Below are positions 43,940-54,105 of a DNA stretch of 64,000 nt, piece by piece. Position 1 is the stretch's first letter. Each line of letters starts with the position of its first letter. The position numbers were made by a program, and so were the translations under genes. This stretch comes from Saccharibacillus sp. O23 (GTDB lineage: Bacteria; Bacillota; Bacilli; Paenibacillales; Paenibacillaceae), in assembly GCF_002205895.1 (NCBI RefSeq), contig NZ_NJDE01000015.1, positions 116,746 to 180,745 on the forward strand, given 5' to 3'. The notes under the pieces are model-generated. The model did no database searches. It had not been told where the DNA came from and worked only from the letters and a program-made list of their open reading frames with translations.

Positions 43940-45670
43940 TTATTGCTGTAATCCTTTGCGATGATTCTGGCGTTCCTTGATCTGGCAGACTTGATCCATG
44001 CGCTTGACATAGCGGCCGATCGTCGAAGACGATACGCCGTAACGGCGGCCGAGCTCTTCGTAAGTCGAATCGCCTCGGCGCAGCTTGTCGGTCAGGTAAT
44101 CGAGCGCCGCCGCCCAGCCTTCGACATGCGAGAGCGCCGGCACGTCCGGATACAGACGGCGCAGGAAATCGGTCCAGAGCGCCTCCAGATCGCGGCGCAG
44201 ACCGAAATCGCTCGGCGTGCACGACGCGCGGATCGCCGTGTCGAGCACGTCCTGCCAGCGCTTCTCCCAGACCGGCAGCTCCGCCGGATCGCGGGAGAAC
44301 GGCGGCGCGGGAGATTCTTCGCCCTCGAACGAATCCGAGCGTTCGGATTCGTTCTCGCCCAGCGCCTCGCGCGCGAGTCCGCGCAGTTCCGAATCTTCGC
44401 TTTCGTCGCCGGCCAGCGCCCGCAGCGCGTCGGCCACTTCGTCGTCGCCCTGCGGACGACAGGCTTGAATCGCGCTTCGCTTATCTTCGTCGCTGCCGGA
44501 ACGCAGCGTCCGCAGCAGACCGGCGCGGATCGCCGGCGACTCCTCCGGCGGCCGTTCTTCCCAGCGCCGGTCCGATTCGGCGCGGCGCGATACGTCCAGC
44601 CGGTATTGGTAATTCACCGGTTCGCCGACTCCGTTCTCGCGCCATTCCGGCAGGCGTTCGAGATAATAAGCCGCCGCGTCGGCTTCCGGATCGAGCTTCA
44701 ACGTCTGCTTCCACAGACGTTCCGCCGCGTCGAACCGGCCGCTGTGCAGAGCGGCCACGGCTCCGTAATGGTGAACCGAAGCATCGCCCGCCTCGTCTCC
44801 CCCGCCGGCCAGAAGCCGGCGAAAATGCCCGTAAGCCGCTTCGTGCTCGCCGAGAATCCCCAGCGTCGTCGCCAATTTGAACGCGTGTTCCTGATGGAAC
44901 GGCATGACCGTCGCGAGCCGGCGCGCGAGCCGCACGGATTCTTCGAGACCGTTCAGCCCGGAATACCGGCGGAAGATCGCCAGATTGCATAGTCCGTGCA
45001 GATTGCCCGGATCGCGGCGAAGCACTTCTTCGACCGTTTCCAGCGCGCGCTCCGTCAGTCCCATGTAATAATAAGCCAACGCCAGATTATTGGCCGCCGC
45101 CGCGAAATCCGGATATTCGCCGAGCACCTGTTCCAGCATCTCCGCCGCTTCCGCGAACCGGCCTTCTTCGAGCATGGCCCGAGCGCGGTCATGACGGTCC
45201 GTTCCGCGGCGCGCCAGCACGTTATGGTCGCGAATCTTGCGTTTGAGTTCGTTTTGCAGCAGCGAGATCATCTCTTCGGCCTCGTGCAGGAACTGCCCCG
45301 ACTCGTCTTGTTCGAGATAAGCCAGCAGCGCTTCTTCAGCTTCTTCGAACCGCTCCATATTGGCAAAGTTGTTCGCCATGTAGAACCGACACTCGATCAT
45401 GGTCGGATCGACCTGTTCGAGCACATGGATCAGCACGGCGTTCGATGCTTCGTAATCGCCCATCTCTGATAATATACCCGCCATGTTGCAATGGTTCACC
45501 GGATTATTCGGTTTCAGTTCCACCGCTTTGCGAAAATATTTTAACGCCTTGTCATATTGGTAGCGATCCAGCGCGCGGACGGCTCTCTCGAAGAAAAAGC
45601 TTTCGTCCATCGACAAAGAAACCACGTCGTTGAGCCTCGGACTCTCTTCACGCTGATAGTTCCCGTTCAC
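43940..45670 (-). CDS. Tetratricopeptide-repeat protein with C-terminal helix-turn-helix
   Basis: A 576-residue cytoplasmic protein. The N-terminal two thirds are TPR-like helical repeats (ALKYFRKAVELKPNNPVNHCNMAG, FAEAAEMLEQVLGEYPDFAAAANNLALAYY and RALETVEEVLRRDPGNLHGLCNLA, given in parts). An acidic linker follows, and the C-terminus has a helix-turn-helix (YEELGRRYGVSSSTIGRYVKRM) that may bind DNA or RNA. The start is taken as the GTG at 45670, about 10 nt after AAGGGGG; the longer frame is Arg/Ala-rich and lacks a site. It sits between prs and trxB. Function is unknown. Confidence 0.8.
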   Translation of the reverse strand: MNGNYQREESPRLNDVVSLSMDESFFFERAVRALDRYQYDKALKYFRKAVELKPNNPVNHCNMAGILSEMGDYEASNAVLIHVLEQVDPTMIECRFYMANNFANMERFEEAEEALLAYLEQDESGQFLHEAEEMISLLQNELKRKIRDHNVLARRGTDRHDRARAMLEEGRFAEAAEMLEQVLGEYPDFAAAANNLALAYYYMGLTERALETVEEVLRRDPGNLHGLCNLAIFRRYSGLNGLEESVRLARRLATVMPFHQEHAFKLATTLGILGEHEAAYGHFRRLLAGGGDEAGDASVHHYGAVAALHSGRFDAAERLWKQTLKLDPEADAAAYYLERLPEWRENGVGEPVNYQYRLDVSRRAESDRRWEERPPEESPAIRAGLLRTLRSGSDEDKRSAIQACRPQGDDEVADALRALAGDESEDSELRGLAREALGENESERSDSFEGEESPAPPFSRDPAELPVWEKRWQDVLDTAIRASCTPSDFGLRRDLEALWTDFLRRLYPDVPALSHVEGWAAALDYLTDKLRRGDSTYEELGRRYGVSSSTIGRYVKRMDQVCQIKERQNHRKGLQQ

Positions 45671-45932
45671 CTGAGCAAGGCCCCCTTTTTTCTCTGCTTG
45701 AAATGTGAATCCCACCCAGTATAGCATACTTCCATTCCGTCGACTTCCCGGCCGATCGTCCCGCGCTTTTTGCGTCTGCGCTCCTCCGCTCGCGGACATG
45801 CGCCCGACCGCAACAGCGGCAAGTACAGAAAGGCGGCGGCTGCCCGGAGGCTTCCGCCGCTTCTTTCGGCATCGTTTTGCGAAGCTCGGCATCCGAACGT
45901 CGCCGAATGTCGAGACAGGCGTAACGCGCGGA

Positions 45933-46880
45933 TCAGATCCCCGAGTCGCTGAACAGCGTCGCGAGCGATCCGCCTTCCAAGATGATATGGATCGCGCGCG
46001 CCAGCATCGGCGCGACCGGAAGCACCGTAAAGCGGGAGGAATGGTCCTCCGGCAGCGCGATCGAATCGGTAATCACGACTTCCGCGATGCTCGGATGATC
46101 GAGACGCTGAACCGCCCCGTCCGAGAATACGCCGTGGGTGGCGCATACGATCGGATCTTTGGCGTTGCGTTCTTTCAGTCCTTCGACGACTTTGAGAATC
46201 GTGGAGCCGGTGTCGATCAAGTCTTCCATGATGATCGGCGTCCGCCCTTCGACCTCGCCGATCACGTGCGTGATCATCGCTTCGTTATGCGACGGACGCT
46301 TCTTGAGCATGATGGCTACCGGCGAGTCGAGCCGGTTCGCCAGCTTCTCCGCCAGTTTGGCGCGTCCCGCGTCCGGCGATACGACGACCGGATCGACGAT
46401 GTTTTTGCTGCGCAAATAATTGGCGATCAGATCGAGCGTAGTCAGATGATCGACCGGAATATTGAAGAATCCTTGGATCGCCGCCGCGTGCAGCTCGATC
46501 GTCACGACGCGGGTCGCGCCCGCCGTCGTCAGCACGTCCGCGACCATCTTGGCCGAGATCGGCTCGCGCGGCGCCGCTTTGCGTTCTTGACGCGCATAAC
46601 CGTAATACGGGATCACCACGTTTATGGTACGCGCCGAGGCCCGCTTGGCTGCGTCGATCATGACGAGCAGCTCCACGAAATGTTCGTTGATCGGATGGGA
46701 AAGCGACTGCACGATAAAGACATCCAGATTGCGGATGCTCTCCTCGTAATGAACGTAGCTTTCTCCGCTCTTGAATTTGGTCAACTTGACCTTGCCCGGC
46801 GTAACGCCCAGACTGTCGCAGATCCGGTCCACCAGGCCCGGATTGGACGATCCCGAAAATACACGCATCCTGTGCTGCAT
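45933..46880 (-). CDS. prs: Ribose-phosphate pyrophosphokinase
   Basis: Makes PRPP from ribose 5-phosphate and ATP for purine, pyrimidine, histidine and NAD synthesis. The 315-residue protein has FSGSSNPGLVDRIC, the PYYGYARQERK flexible loop, DLHAxQ-like ELHAAAIQGFF, VVSPDAGRAK and the PRPP loop EDLIDTGSTI. It is not next to glmU/gcaD, the usual Bacillus partner, so it may be a second copy. The ATG at 46880 has GGGAGGG 4-5 nt upstream. Its location near the his operon, whose first enzyme uses PRPP, is suggestive only. Confidence 0.93.
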   Translation of the reverse strand: MQHRMRVFSGSSNPGLVDRICDSLGVTPGKVKLTKFKSGESYVHYEESIRNLDVFIVQSLSHPINEHFVELLVMIDAAKRASARTINVVIPYYGYARQERKAAPREPISAKMVADVLTTAGATRVVTIELHAAAIQGFFNIPVDHLTTLDLIANYLRSKNIVDPVVVSPDAGRAKLAEKLANRLDSPVAIMLKKRPSHNEAMITHVIGEVEGRTPIIMEDLIDTGSTILKVVEGLKERNAKDPIVCATHGVFSDGAVQRLDHPSIAEVVITDSIALPEDHSSRFTVLPVAPMLARAIHIILEGGSLATLFSDSGI

Positions 46881-47330
46881 GGCACCCTCCCGCATCTCTT
46901 GATTAAAAATCGCTTCGGAACCGACGAACGCAGCGTTTCGGAAGCTTTCCTTCCGCTTCTTTGCCGCATCCGTCCGTTCCGTCATCAACCGGCCGACCCG
47001 CCTCGTGCGGGTCGGCAAACTTAACCTGCTTTTGATTATACCCCAATCGCCTGTAGCGCAAAAGTAAAGGCTTGAGGATTTCGGCATCTATCGATCGGGA
47101 CGAACGTCCATATCGCTTGACCGCGCCGTTTCGCGTCCTGCCGAACGGCCGGGCTTCGCTTGGCGCACGACGCCAAACAAGGCTGACGGGGTTATCCCCG
47201 CAGCCTGCTTGGCTTGGTTCAGACGTCGCACCGCTCGCCTGCCTGAACGTTCCGGCCCTCGGCGGCGATTCGCGCGGTTCCGAACGGACCGTCGCGATTC
47301 GTCCGCCGTGCCGGTCCGAACCCGTAAGGC
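46881..47330. other. Intergenic stretch between hisJ and prs with one hairpin
   Basis: About 450 bases without a supported gene. It contains a perfect hairpin GCCGACCCGC-CTCGT-GCGGGTCGGC at 46992-47016, which could be a weak terminator of hisJ (no strong T tract follows). Other frames here are shadows without ribosome binding sites. Confidence 0.4.
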
Positions 47331-48155
47331 CTACTCGCTCAGCGGCACCATCGTCCGTACCCGGCGATCGAACGTCGCGACTTCGCTGACTCCGAGCGAA
47401 ACGAGCTGCGAACGGGCGACGTCCAGATTCTCCGACAGCTTCGCCGGATCGTGCGCGTCGGACCCGAGCGTCAGCGGAACGCCCAGCGTCAGCGCCCGGC
47501 GCAGCAGCGTTTCCGATGGGAACATTTCCGCGCAGGGCTTGGTCAGTCCCGACGCGTTCAGTTCCATCGCGATGCCGCTTGCGGCAATCTTCCGCAGCGC
47601 GGCTTCTTCCATCGCTTCTTTTTCGGCCGCTTCTTCCGGCGCGGGCGCGAAGCCGAAACGTTTGATCACGTCGAAATGGCCGACGATATCGTAGAAGCCG
47701 GTACCCGACGCGCGTCCGATCGCGTCGTAGTAAGCCCGGTAGACGTCGAGCGGATTCCGTCCTTCCCATCCGGCCGTCTGACGGAAGTCCGTAATGTCCC
47801 ATTCCCCGAGAAAATGCACCGAGCCGATCACGTAATCCCACGGATACGCGTTGACGATCTCTTCGATCTTATCTTCGTACCCTTCGATATAATCGCCTTC
47901 CAGACCGAGTTTGATCTGAATCTGCCCTTTGTATTTCTCTTTGAGCGCCAATACTTCTTCGACGTACCGCGGCAGCTCGTCCATCGGCATCGCCATCTCC
48001 GGATAATACGCCGCCGGATCGACATGGATCAGCGGCATATGGTCCGATAAGCCGAGCTGGTCCAAGCCGAGTTCGATGCCCCGCCGAACATACTGTTCGA
48101 GCTTGCCGACCGCGTGACCGCAGCGTTCATGGTGGGTATGGTAATCGATCAACAT
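47331..48155 (-). CDS. hisJ: Histidinol-phosphatase (PHP family)
   Basis: Dephosphorylates histidinol phosphate, the penultimate step of histidine synthesis. The 274-residue PHP-domain protein has the metal motifs DYHTHHERCGHA at the start, LSDHMP, GLEGDYIEGYED, the VIGSVHFLG strand and LGSDAHDP near the end. A terminator after hisIE and the 90-base gap suggest hisJ has some independent expression from the main his operon. The ATG follows GGAAGGAGAAGGTTCCGC. Confidence 0.93.
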   Translation of the reverse strand: MLIDYHTHHERCGHAVGKLEQYVRRGIELGLDQLGLSDHMPLIHVDPAAYYPEMAMPMDELPRYVEEVLALKEKYKGQIQIKLGLEGDYIEGYEDKIEEIVNAYPWDYVIGSVHFLGEWDITDFRQTAGWEGRNPLDVYRAYYDAIGRASGTGFYDIVGHFDVIKRFGFAPAPEEAAEKEAMEEAALRKIAASGIAMELNASGLTKPCAEMFPSETLLRRALTLGVPLTLGSDAHDPAKLSENLDVARSQLVSLGVSEVATFDRRVRTMVPLSE

Positions 48156-48191
48156 GCGGAACCTTCTCCTTCCTCTGGCAAAAAATGATAC

Positions 48192-48232
48192 AAAAAGCGG
48201 CGGAATCTCCGGTTATGCCGGGTCTCCGCCGC
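48192..48232 (-). terminator. Rho-independent terminator of the his operon (after hisIE)
   Basis: On the minus strand GCGGCGGA...TCCGCCGC with an inner CCGG/CCGG stem, followed by TTTTTG. It separates hisIE from hisJ. Confidence 0.85.
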
Positions 48233-48248
48233 AGATCGGTCCTTTTCC

Positions 48249-48998
48249 TTAATACTGATCCCGGCGCGGACGTTCGTGACGGCCGGCCAGCTCCCGCATG
48301 ATCTCGTTCAGCGGCAGCTTGCGCTCTTCGAGCAGCACCAGCAGGTGATAGATCAGATCGCTGACTTCGAGCCGCAGCTCGTCGTTGTCGCCGTTTTTGG
48401 CCGCGATGATCGATTCCGCCGCTTCTTCGCCGACTTTTTTGAGAATCTTGTCGATGCCTTTGGTAAACAGGTAGGTCGTATACGCGCCTTCCGGCCGTTC
48501 GACGAAACGCTCGGCGATGACGCGTTCCAGTTCGCCCAGCACGTCGAACCGTCCGCTGGCGTCCGCTTCCTGTCCGAGCACGCGCTCGCTTTCCGCTCCG
48601 GCTTCGGCTGCGGAAGATGCCGCGATATCCGAGACGCCTTCATCCAGCGCCGCCTTGTTGAAGAAGCAGCTTACCCGCCCCGTATGGCAGGCCGGTCCCG
48701 CAGGCCGCACGCCGACGAGAAGCGCGTCTCCGTCGCAATCGTAGCTCAGCGAGACGATTTTCTGCACGTTGCCCGACGTCGCGCCTTTATGCCAGAATTC
48801 CTGCCGCGAGCGGCTCCAGAACCAAGTCTCGCCCGACTCGATCGAACGGCGGAGCGATTCTTCGTTCATGTAGGCCAGCGTCAACACTTCTTTGCTCTCG
48901 GCATCCTGCACGATCGCGGGAGCCAATCCTTGCGCGTCCCATTTGACGTTCGCCGCGAATTGTTCGGGCGACACCGTCATATCCGTATCTCGGTTCAT
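48249..48998 (-). CDS. hisIE: Bifunctional phosphoribosyl-AMP cyclohydrolase / phosphoribosyl-ATP pyrophosphatase
   Basis: Carries out steps 2 and 3 of histidine synthesis. HisI part (about 1-120) has WFWSRSR, the [11 protein letters not shown] metal motif and [13 protein letters not shown]. HisE part (about 150-245) has [17 protein letters not shown] and [11 protein letters not shown]. The two are joined by an Ala/Glu/Ser-rich linker of roughly 35 residues, so the protein (249) is longer than Bacillus HisIE (near 210). It overlaps hisF by 4 nt and is followed by a terminator. Confidence 0.95.
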   Translation of the reverse strand: MNRDTDMTVSPEQFAANVKWDAQGLAPAIVQDAESKEVLTLAYMNEESLRRSIESGETWFWSRSRQEFWHKGATSGNVQKIVSLSYDCDGDALLVGVRPAGPACHTGRVSCFFNKAALDEGVSDIAASSAAEAGAESERVLGQEADASGRFDVLGELERVIAERFVERPEGAYTTYLFTKGIDKILKKVGEEAAESIIAAKNGDNDELRLEVSDLIYHLLVLLEERKLPLNEIMRELAGRHERPRRDQY

Positions 48999-49753
48999 CT
49001 GATTTCGACTCCTTTTTGCTTCAATTGATTCTTCAAATCCGGAATCGCGATCTCCTTATAGTGGAAGATCGTCGCCGCGAGTCCCGCGTCCGCCGTCCCT
49101 TCCGTGAATACGTCGTAGAAATGTTCCGGCTTGCCCGCCCCGCCCGAAGCGATGACCGGCACCGACACTTCGCGGCAGACCGCGCGGGTGAGATCCAGAT
49201 CGAATCCGTCTTTGGTGCCGTCGGCGTCCATGCTGGTCAGCAGAATTTCTCCGGCTCCGAGCCGTTCGGCGCGGCGTACCCATTCCAAAGCTTTGATCCC
49301 CGTCGGCTTGCGCCCTCCGTGCGTGTACACTTCCCATTCTTGCCATTCGGGATTGTATTTGGCGTCCACCGCCAGCACGATACACTGCGAACCGAAACGC
49401 AGCGCGCCTTCGGAGATCAGCTCCGGACGCAGTACCGCCGCCGTGTTCACCGCCGTCTTGTCGGCTCCGGCGCGCAGGATGCGCTTCATGTCGTCCACCT
49501 GCGAGATGCCCCCGCCGACCGTAAACGGGATCGTGATCTCCCCGGCCGTCTGGCGCACGACTTCGACCATCGTCGCCCGGCCTTCCACCGAAGCGGAAAT
49601 ATCGAGGAACACCAATTCGTCGGCGCCTTCGCGGTCGTAGACCGAAGCCAGTTCCACCGGATCGCCGGCATCGCGCAGATTGACGAAGTTGACTCCTTTG
49701 ACCACGCGTCCGTCTTTGACGTCCAGACACGGAATAATTCGTTTCGCGAGCAT
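48995..49753 (-). CDS. hisF: Imidazole glycerol phosphate synthase, cyclase subunit
   Basis: Pairs with HisH to form imidazole glycerol phosphate and AICAR. The 252-residue barrel starts [18 protein letters not shown] (catalytic Asp), with [29 protein letters not shown] (second catalytic Asp) and IASGGAG phosphate loops. It overlaps hisIE by 4 nt. GGAAAAGGAGG precedes the ATG. Confidence 0.97.
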   Translation of the reverse strand: MLAKRIIPCLDVKDGRVVKGVNFVNLRDAGDPVELASVYDREGADELVFLDISASVEGRATMVEVVRQTAGEITIPFTVGGGISQVDDMKRILRAGADKTAVNTAAVLRPELISEGALRFGSQCIVLAVDAKYNPEWQEWEVYTHGGRKPTGIKALEWVRRAERLGAGEILLTSMDADGTKDGFDLDLTRAVCREVSVPVIASGGAGKPEHFYDVFTEGTADAGLAATIFHYKEIAIPDLKNQLKQKGVEIR

Positions 49754-49780
49754 GCGGCTCCTCCTTTTCCCGTCTTTCCT

Positions 49781-50515
49781 TTAACGATTGACCGCGGCCA
49801 GCGCGGACGCCAGATCGATGCTGCCGGTATACAGCGCTTTGCCGACGATCGCTCCGCCGATGCCGTCGTTCGCATGCGCCGCCAGACGCTCCAGATCTTC
49901 CTGCACGCTGACGCCGCCGGAAGCGATGACCGTTTTGCCGGAAGCTTTCGCCAGACTCAGAATCGCTTCGACGTTCGGGCCCTGCATCATGCCGTCGCGC
50001 GAGATGTCCGTGAAGATGAACGTCTCGGCTCCTTTGCCCGCCAGTTCTTTCGCCAGATCTTCCGCGCGCACTTCCGACGTTTCCAGCCAGCCGCGCGTCG
50101 CCACGAAGCCGTTACGCGCATCGATGCCGATCGCCGCTTTGTCGCCGTATTCCGCCAGTACTTTTTCCGTAAACGCTTTGTCTTCGATCGCCGCCGTACC
50201 CAGAATCACCCGGCTTACGCCGAGCGACAGCAGCAGCTTCACGTCTTCGAACGTCCGCAGCCCGCCGCCGACCTGTACCGGCACGTTCAGGGCCGACGCG
50301 ATGCTGCCGATCAGCTCGTGGTTGACCGGACGGCCGGCTTTGGCTCCGTCGAGATCGACCAAGTGGACAAATTGTCCGCCGAGCGCTTCCCATTGTTTGG
50401 CCGCATCGAGCGGGCTTTCGTTGAACACCGTTTCCTGCGCGTAATCGCCTTGCAGCAGCCGCACGCATTTGCCGCCGCGAATATCGATTGCCGGATAGAT
50501 CGTGAATGCCGTCAT
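49781..50515 (-). CDS. hisA: ProFAR isomerase
   Basis: Isomerises ProFAR to PRFAR in histidine synthesis. The 244-residue barrel, homologous to HisF, begins [17 protein letters not shown]. It also has [37 protein letters not shown] and IASGGVSV loops. AAAGGAG lies 7-8 nt before the ATG. It lies between hisH and hisF in the usual order. Confidence 0.97.
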   Translation of the reverse strand: MTAFTIYPAIDIRGGKCVRLLQGDYAQETVFNESPLDAAKQWEALGGQFVHLVDLDGAKAGRPVNHELIGSIASALNVPVQVGGGLRTFEDVKLLLSLGVSRVILGTAAIEDKAFTEKVLAEYGDKAAIGIDARNGFVATRGWLETSEVRAEDLAKELAGKGAETFIFTDISRDGMMQGPNVEAILSLAKASGKTVIASGGVSVQEDLERLAAHANDGIGGAIVGKALYTGSIDLASALAAVNR

Positions 50516-50564
50516 ATCTATTCTCCTTTTTCCTTGTCAAAATGGATAGAATTCGCTTCGCGCG

Positions 50565-51185
50565 TCAGGCCTGTCCTTCGGACAGCTTCAAGAAATTGCG
50601 CAGCAGGCTCATGCCCAGCTCCCCGCTCTTCTCCGGGTGGAACTGCATGCCGTAGACGTTCTTGCGTCCGACGATCGCCGTCACGGGCAGCCCGTAATCG
50701 GCCGAGGCGATCAGATCGCCCGGTTCGCCCAGTTCGACATGATACGAATGGACGAAGTAGACATGCCCTTCTTCCAGTCCGTTCAGCAGCGGCTCGTCTT
50801 TGCGGGTAAAATCGAGCTTGTTCCAGCCCATATGCGGAACCTTGAGCGCTCCGGCTTCGAAACGCTTGGCGCGTCCCGGCAGCAGCCCCAATCCTTGATG
50901 GTCGCCGTGCTCCTCGCTGCCGTCGAACAGAAGCTGCATGCCGAGACAGATGCCGAGCAGCGGCTTGCCGTCATAGGCGGCGCGACGCGTCACCAGATCG
51001 AGCCCCGTGTCCCGCAGATGGCTCATCGCGTCGCCGAAAGCGCCCACGCCGGGCAGCAGCACGCCGGACGCTTCCATGATCTCGCGTTCGTCGCCGGTGA
51101 TGAGGTATTCGTAGCCGAGCCGCTCCACCGCCTTGCTGACGCTGTGCAGGTTGCCCATGCCGTAGTCGACGATGGCGATGGTCAT
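50565..51185 (-). CDS. hisH: Imidazole glycerol phosphate synthase, glutaminase subunit
   Basis: Class I glutamine amidotransferase that feeds ammonia to HisF. The 206-residue protein has the nucleophile in LLGICLGMQLLF (Cys80), VDYGMGNLHSV at the start, VYFVHSYHV and the catalytic FHPEKSG. Its AAAGGAG lies inside the end of hisB, whose stop is just one base upstream of the ATG, so translation is probably coupled. Confidence 0.96.
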   Translation of the reverse strand: MTIAIVDYGMGNLHSVSKAVERLGYEYLITGDEREIMEASGVLLPGVGAFGDAMSHLRDTGLDLVTRRAAYDGKPLLGICLGMQLLFDGSEEHGDHQGLGLLPGRAKRFEAGALKVPHMGWNKLDFTRKDEPLLNGLEEGHVYFVHSYHVELGEPGDLIASADYGLPVTAIVGRKNVYGMQFHPEKSGELGMSLLRNFLKLSEGQA

Positions 51186-51186
51186 G

Positions 51187-51795
51187 CTACAGCACTCCTT
51201 TCGTGGACGGGATGCCCGTCACGCGCGGATCGATCGACGTCGCTTCGTCGAGCGCGCGGCCGAGCGCTTTGAACACCGCTTCGATCATGTGGTGCGTGTT
51301 GCGTCCGTAGTGCACGATGACGTGCAGCGTGATCCGCGACTCCAGCGCGAATTTCCACAAGAACTCGTGCACCATCTCCGTAGAGAAAGTCCCGACCAGA
51401 TTCGACGGGTATTCCGCGCGATATTCGAAATGCGGCCGTCCGCTCACGTCGATGACGACCTGCGCCAGCGCTTCGTCCATCGGGATAAACACGTTGGCGT
51501 AACGCTTGATGCCGCGTTTGTCGCCGAGCGATTGCAGCAGCGCATTGCCGAGGCAGATGCCGATGTCTTCGACCGTGTGGTGGTCGTCGATGTCGATATC
51601 GCCGTCCGCGTCCACTTTCAGATCGAACTGCCCGTGTTTCGTGAACAGGTCGAGCATATGGTTGAGAAAAGGAACTCCTGTCGAAATCTCCGATACTCCG
51701 CTGCCGTCCACGCCGAACGCGAGCTTGATATCCGTTTCGTTCGTTTTGCGTGCGATCTCCGCGCTGCGCGCGCTTCCCTGATTGGCTTCCGTCAT
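51187..51795 (-). CDS. hisB: Imidazoleglycerol-phosphate dehydratase
   Basis: Manganese-dependent dehydratase, step 6 of histidine synthesis. The 202-residue monofunctional protein has GVPFLNHMLDLF, DIDDHHTVEDIGICLG, the FWHALAxEA-like HEFLWKFALES, and YGRNTHHMIEAVFKALGRAL, all metal-ligand regions. The ribosome binding site (GGGGGCGG) is weaker than in its neighbours. Confidence 0.96.
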   Translation of the reverse strand: MTEANQGSARSAEIARKTNETDIKLAFGVDGSGVSEISTGVPFLNHMLDLFTKHGQFDLKVDADGDIDIDDHHTVEDIGICLGNALLQSLGDKRGIKRYANVFIPMDEALAQVVIDVSGRPHFEYRAEYPSNLVGTFSTEMVHEFLWKFALESRITLHVIVHYGRNTHHMIEAVFKALGRALDEATSIDPRVTGIPSTKGVL

Positions 51796-51909
51796 GATTG
51801 CCGCCCCCGTTCGTTTTTTCTTCGGTCGATTCGCGACCTTGCGGCGTTCGCCGCTGCGCTATACCTTATACGCTATTCGTTGCTCGTTTATGGTTATCGG
51901 GCCGCAGAC

Positions 51910-53220
51910 TCAACCCTCGGTTTCGTTCGTTTCGAAACGGCCTTCCTTCTTCACGCGCACCTCGATCGCCCGCGCGTGGCCTTCCAGACCTTCGCGCCGC
52001 GCCAGCTCCATGATCGTCGCCGCGTTCTTCAGCAGCGCCTGCTTGCTGTACTGGATCAGGCTCGACTTCTTGATAAAATCGTCCACGTCCACCGGCGAAG
52101 CGAAGCGCGCCGTGCCGTTGGTCGGAATGATATGGTTCGGACCGGCGAAATAATCGCCGACCGGCTCGGAACTGTAAGGACCGAGGAAGATCGCGCCCGC
52201 GTTCTCGATCAGGCCGAGGTAATCGACGGCGTTCTGTACCATAACCTCGAGGTGTTCCGGAGCCAGCCGATTCACGACGTCGATGCCTTCCTCGATCGTG
52301 CCCGTCACGATGATCGCGCCGTAGTTCTCGATCGAAGCGCGCGCGATCGTCTCGCGCGGCAGCAGCGAGAGCTGCCGCTCGACTTCGGCGGAGACGTACT
52401 GCGCGAGCCGCTCGGACGTGGTCACCAGAATCGCCGAAGCCAATTCGTCGTGTTCGGCCTGCGACAGCAGGTCGGCCGCCACGTATTCCGGATCGGCCGT
52501 CTCGTCGGCCAAGACCACGATCTCGCTCGGACCGGCCAAGCTGTCGATATCGACCAGCCCGTACACTTCGCGCTTCGCCAGCGCGACGTAGATATTGCCC
52601 GGCCCGCAGATCTTGTCGACCCGGTCGATGCTCGCCGTGCCGTAAGCCAGCGCCGCGATCGCCTGCGCGCCGCCGACCCGGTAGATCTCGGTCACGCCCG
52701 CTTCGGCCGCAGCGACCAGAATGTACGGGTCGATGCCTTCCCGGCCGCCCGTCGCCGGCGGCGTCACCATCACGATCTCCGGCACGCCCGCGACTTGGGC
52801 GGGAATCACGTTCATCAAGACGGAGGACGGGTAGGCGGCTTTGCCGCCCGGCACGTACACCCCGACCCGGCGCAGCGGGCGGATGATCTGTCCGAGCAGC
52901 CCGCCGTCCGGCTGAAGCTCCATCCACGAATTGCGCTTCTGGCGCTCGTGGAACGCGCGGATATTCGCCGCGGCCGCCGCGATCGCTTCGACGAACGAAG
53001 CTTCGACGCGGCCGTACGCTTCCTGAAGTTCCGTTTCGGTCACGCGAAGCTGCGAAGACGACAAGGTCGTCCGGTCGAGCTGCTCCGTGTACCGCAGCAG
53101 CGCCGCGTCGCCTTCCGATTTGATATCGCCGACGATTCGTTTGACCGTGGCGATCTGCTCCTCCGAACCGTATTCCACGTCCCGGCGCAGATCGAACTCC
53201 GCCGCCTGTACAATCTTCAT
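51910..53220 (-). CDS. hisD: Histidinol dehydrogenase
   Basis: NAD-dependent, zinc-containing enzyme for the last two steps of histidine synthesis. The 436-residue length is usual. Motifs include VPGGKAAYPSSVLMN, TPPATGGREGIDP, AGPSEIVVLADE, the QAEHDELASAILVT zinc region, and APEHLEVM with GPYSSEPVGDYFAGPNH. The ATG has GGGAGGAACGAAC upstream. Gaps of 114 and 175 bases separate it from hisB and hisG, with no terminator seen. Confidence 0.97.
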   Translation of the reverse strand: MKIVQAAEFDLRRDVEYGSEEQIATVKRIVGDIKSEGDAALLRYTEQLDRTTLSSSQLRVTETELQEAYGRVEASFVEAIAAAAANIRAFHERQKRNSWMELQPDGGLLGQIIRPLRRVGVYVPGGKAAYPSSVLMNVIPAQVAGVPEIVMVTPPATGGREGIDPYILVAAAEAGVTEIYRVGGAQAIAALAYGTASIDRVDKICGPGNIYVALAKREVYGLVDIDSLAGPSEIVVLADETADPEYVAADLLSQAEHDELASAILVTTSERLAQYVSAEVERQLSLLPRETIARASIENYGAIIVTGTIEEGIDVVNRLAPEHLEVMVQNAVDYLGLIENAGAIFLGPYSSEPVGDYFAGPNHIIPTNGTARFASPVDVDDFIKKSSLIQYSKQALLKNAATIMELARREGLEGHARAIEVRVKKEGRFETNETEG

Positions 53221-53395
53221 GTTCGTTCCTCCCGCTTTTGATCGGCGGCGATCACGAACCTCACGCCCTGCCGCCGTCTATTTTCGTTCGATGCCCGGTT
53301 CTCGGACATGCATTTTTTCCCGCTTCCTCGCTCTTTCGGGATTGTCGGCCCTACATCGCCGACCGTCTATCTCCGTGCACAGAGCCGGTGAAGAT

Positions 53396-54040
53396 TCAAG
53401 ATCTCGCCGCGCTCGGGCTCGGCATCACTTTCTCCAACCGATCGCACAGCTGTTGAATCTCGTCGTTTTTCATCCGGTAGCTGACGCGGTTCGCGATCAG
53501 GCGGCTCGTAATGCCGAAGATGCTTTCCCGTTCCACCAATCCGTTATCTTTGAGCGTCTGCCCCGTTTCGACCATATCGACGATACGGTCGGCCAGACCG
53601 ATCAGCGGCGCCAATTCGATCGAGCCGTTCAGCTTGATGACTTCGACCTGCTCGCCTTGTTCGCGGAAATAGCGCGCCGCCACGTTCGGATATTTGGTCG
53701 CGACCCGCAGATGAATGCCCGGTTTCCAATCCGGCAGCGCGATTACCGACATCCGGCATCTGGCGATGCCCAGATCCAGCAGTTCGTATACGTCCCGATT
53801 CTCTTCGAGCAGCACGTCTTTGCCGACGATCCCGATATCCGCTACGCCGTATTCCACGTAAGTCGGCACGTCGACCGGCTTCGCCATGATGAATTCCATG
53901 TTCGCTTCCGGAATGGGAATCACGAGTTTGCGCGAATCGTCCACGTCGTCCGGAATAAAGATGCCCGCTTCGCGGAACAGCTCGGCCGCTTTCTTATAGA
54001 TTCGCCCTTTCGGCATCGCGACCTTCAGCACTTCTCCCAT
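53396..54040 (-). CDS. hisG: ATP phosphoribosyltransferase, short catalytic subunit
   Basis: First, committed step of histidine synthesis (ATP plus PRPP). The 214-residue protein is the short HisG form: [15 protein letters not shown], the [21 protein letters not shown] domain (in parts: [10 protein letters not shown]) and the PRPP loop [18 protein letters not shown]. Short HisG needs HisZ as regulatory partner, which is the next gene upstream. The ATG at 54040 has AAGGAGG 8 nt upstream, preferred over the GTG one codon before. Confidence 0.96.
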   Translation of the reverse strand: MGEVLKVAMPKGRIYKKAAELFREAGIFIPDDVDDSRKLVIPIPEANMEFIMAKPVDVPTYVEYGVADIGIVGKDVLLEENRDVYELLDLGIARCRMSVIALPDWKPGIHLRVATKYPNVAARYFREQGEQVEVIKLNGSIELAPLIGLADRIVDMVETGQTLKDNGLVERESIFGITSRLIANRVSYRMKNDEIQQLCDRLEKVMPSPSAARS

Positions 54041-54105
54041 CACGCTCTCCTCCTTTTGCTTATGTTCGGCTTTCTTCTATAAAAATACCTCTTCATTATG
54101 ATCTT

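Noticed and set aside
49016..53241. Two very long plus-strand frames opposite hisF-hisA-hisH and hisB-hisD
   Set aside because: Both cross several well-supported his genes and lack ribosome binding sites.
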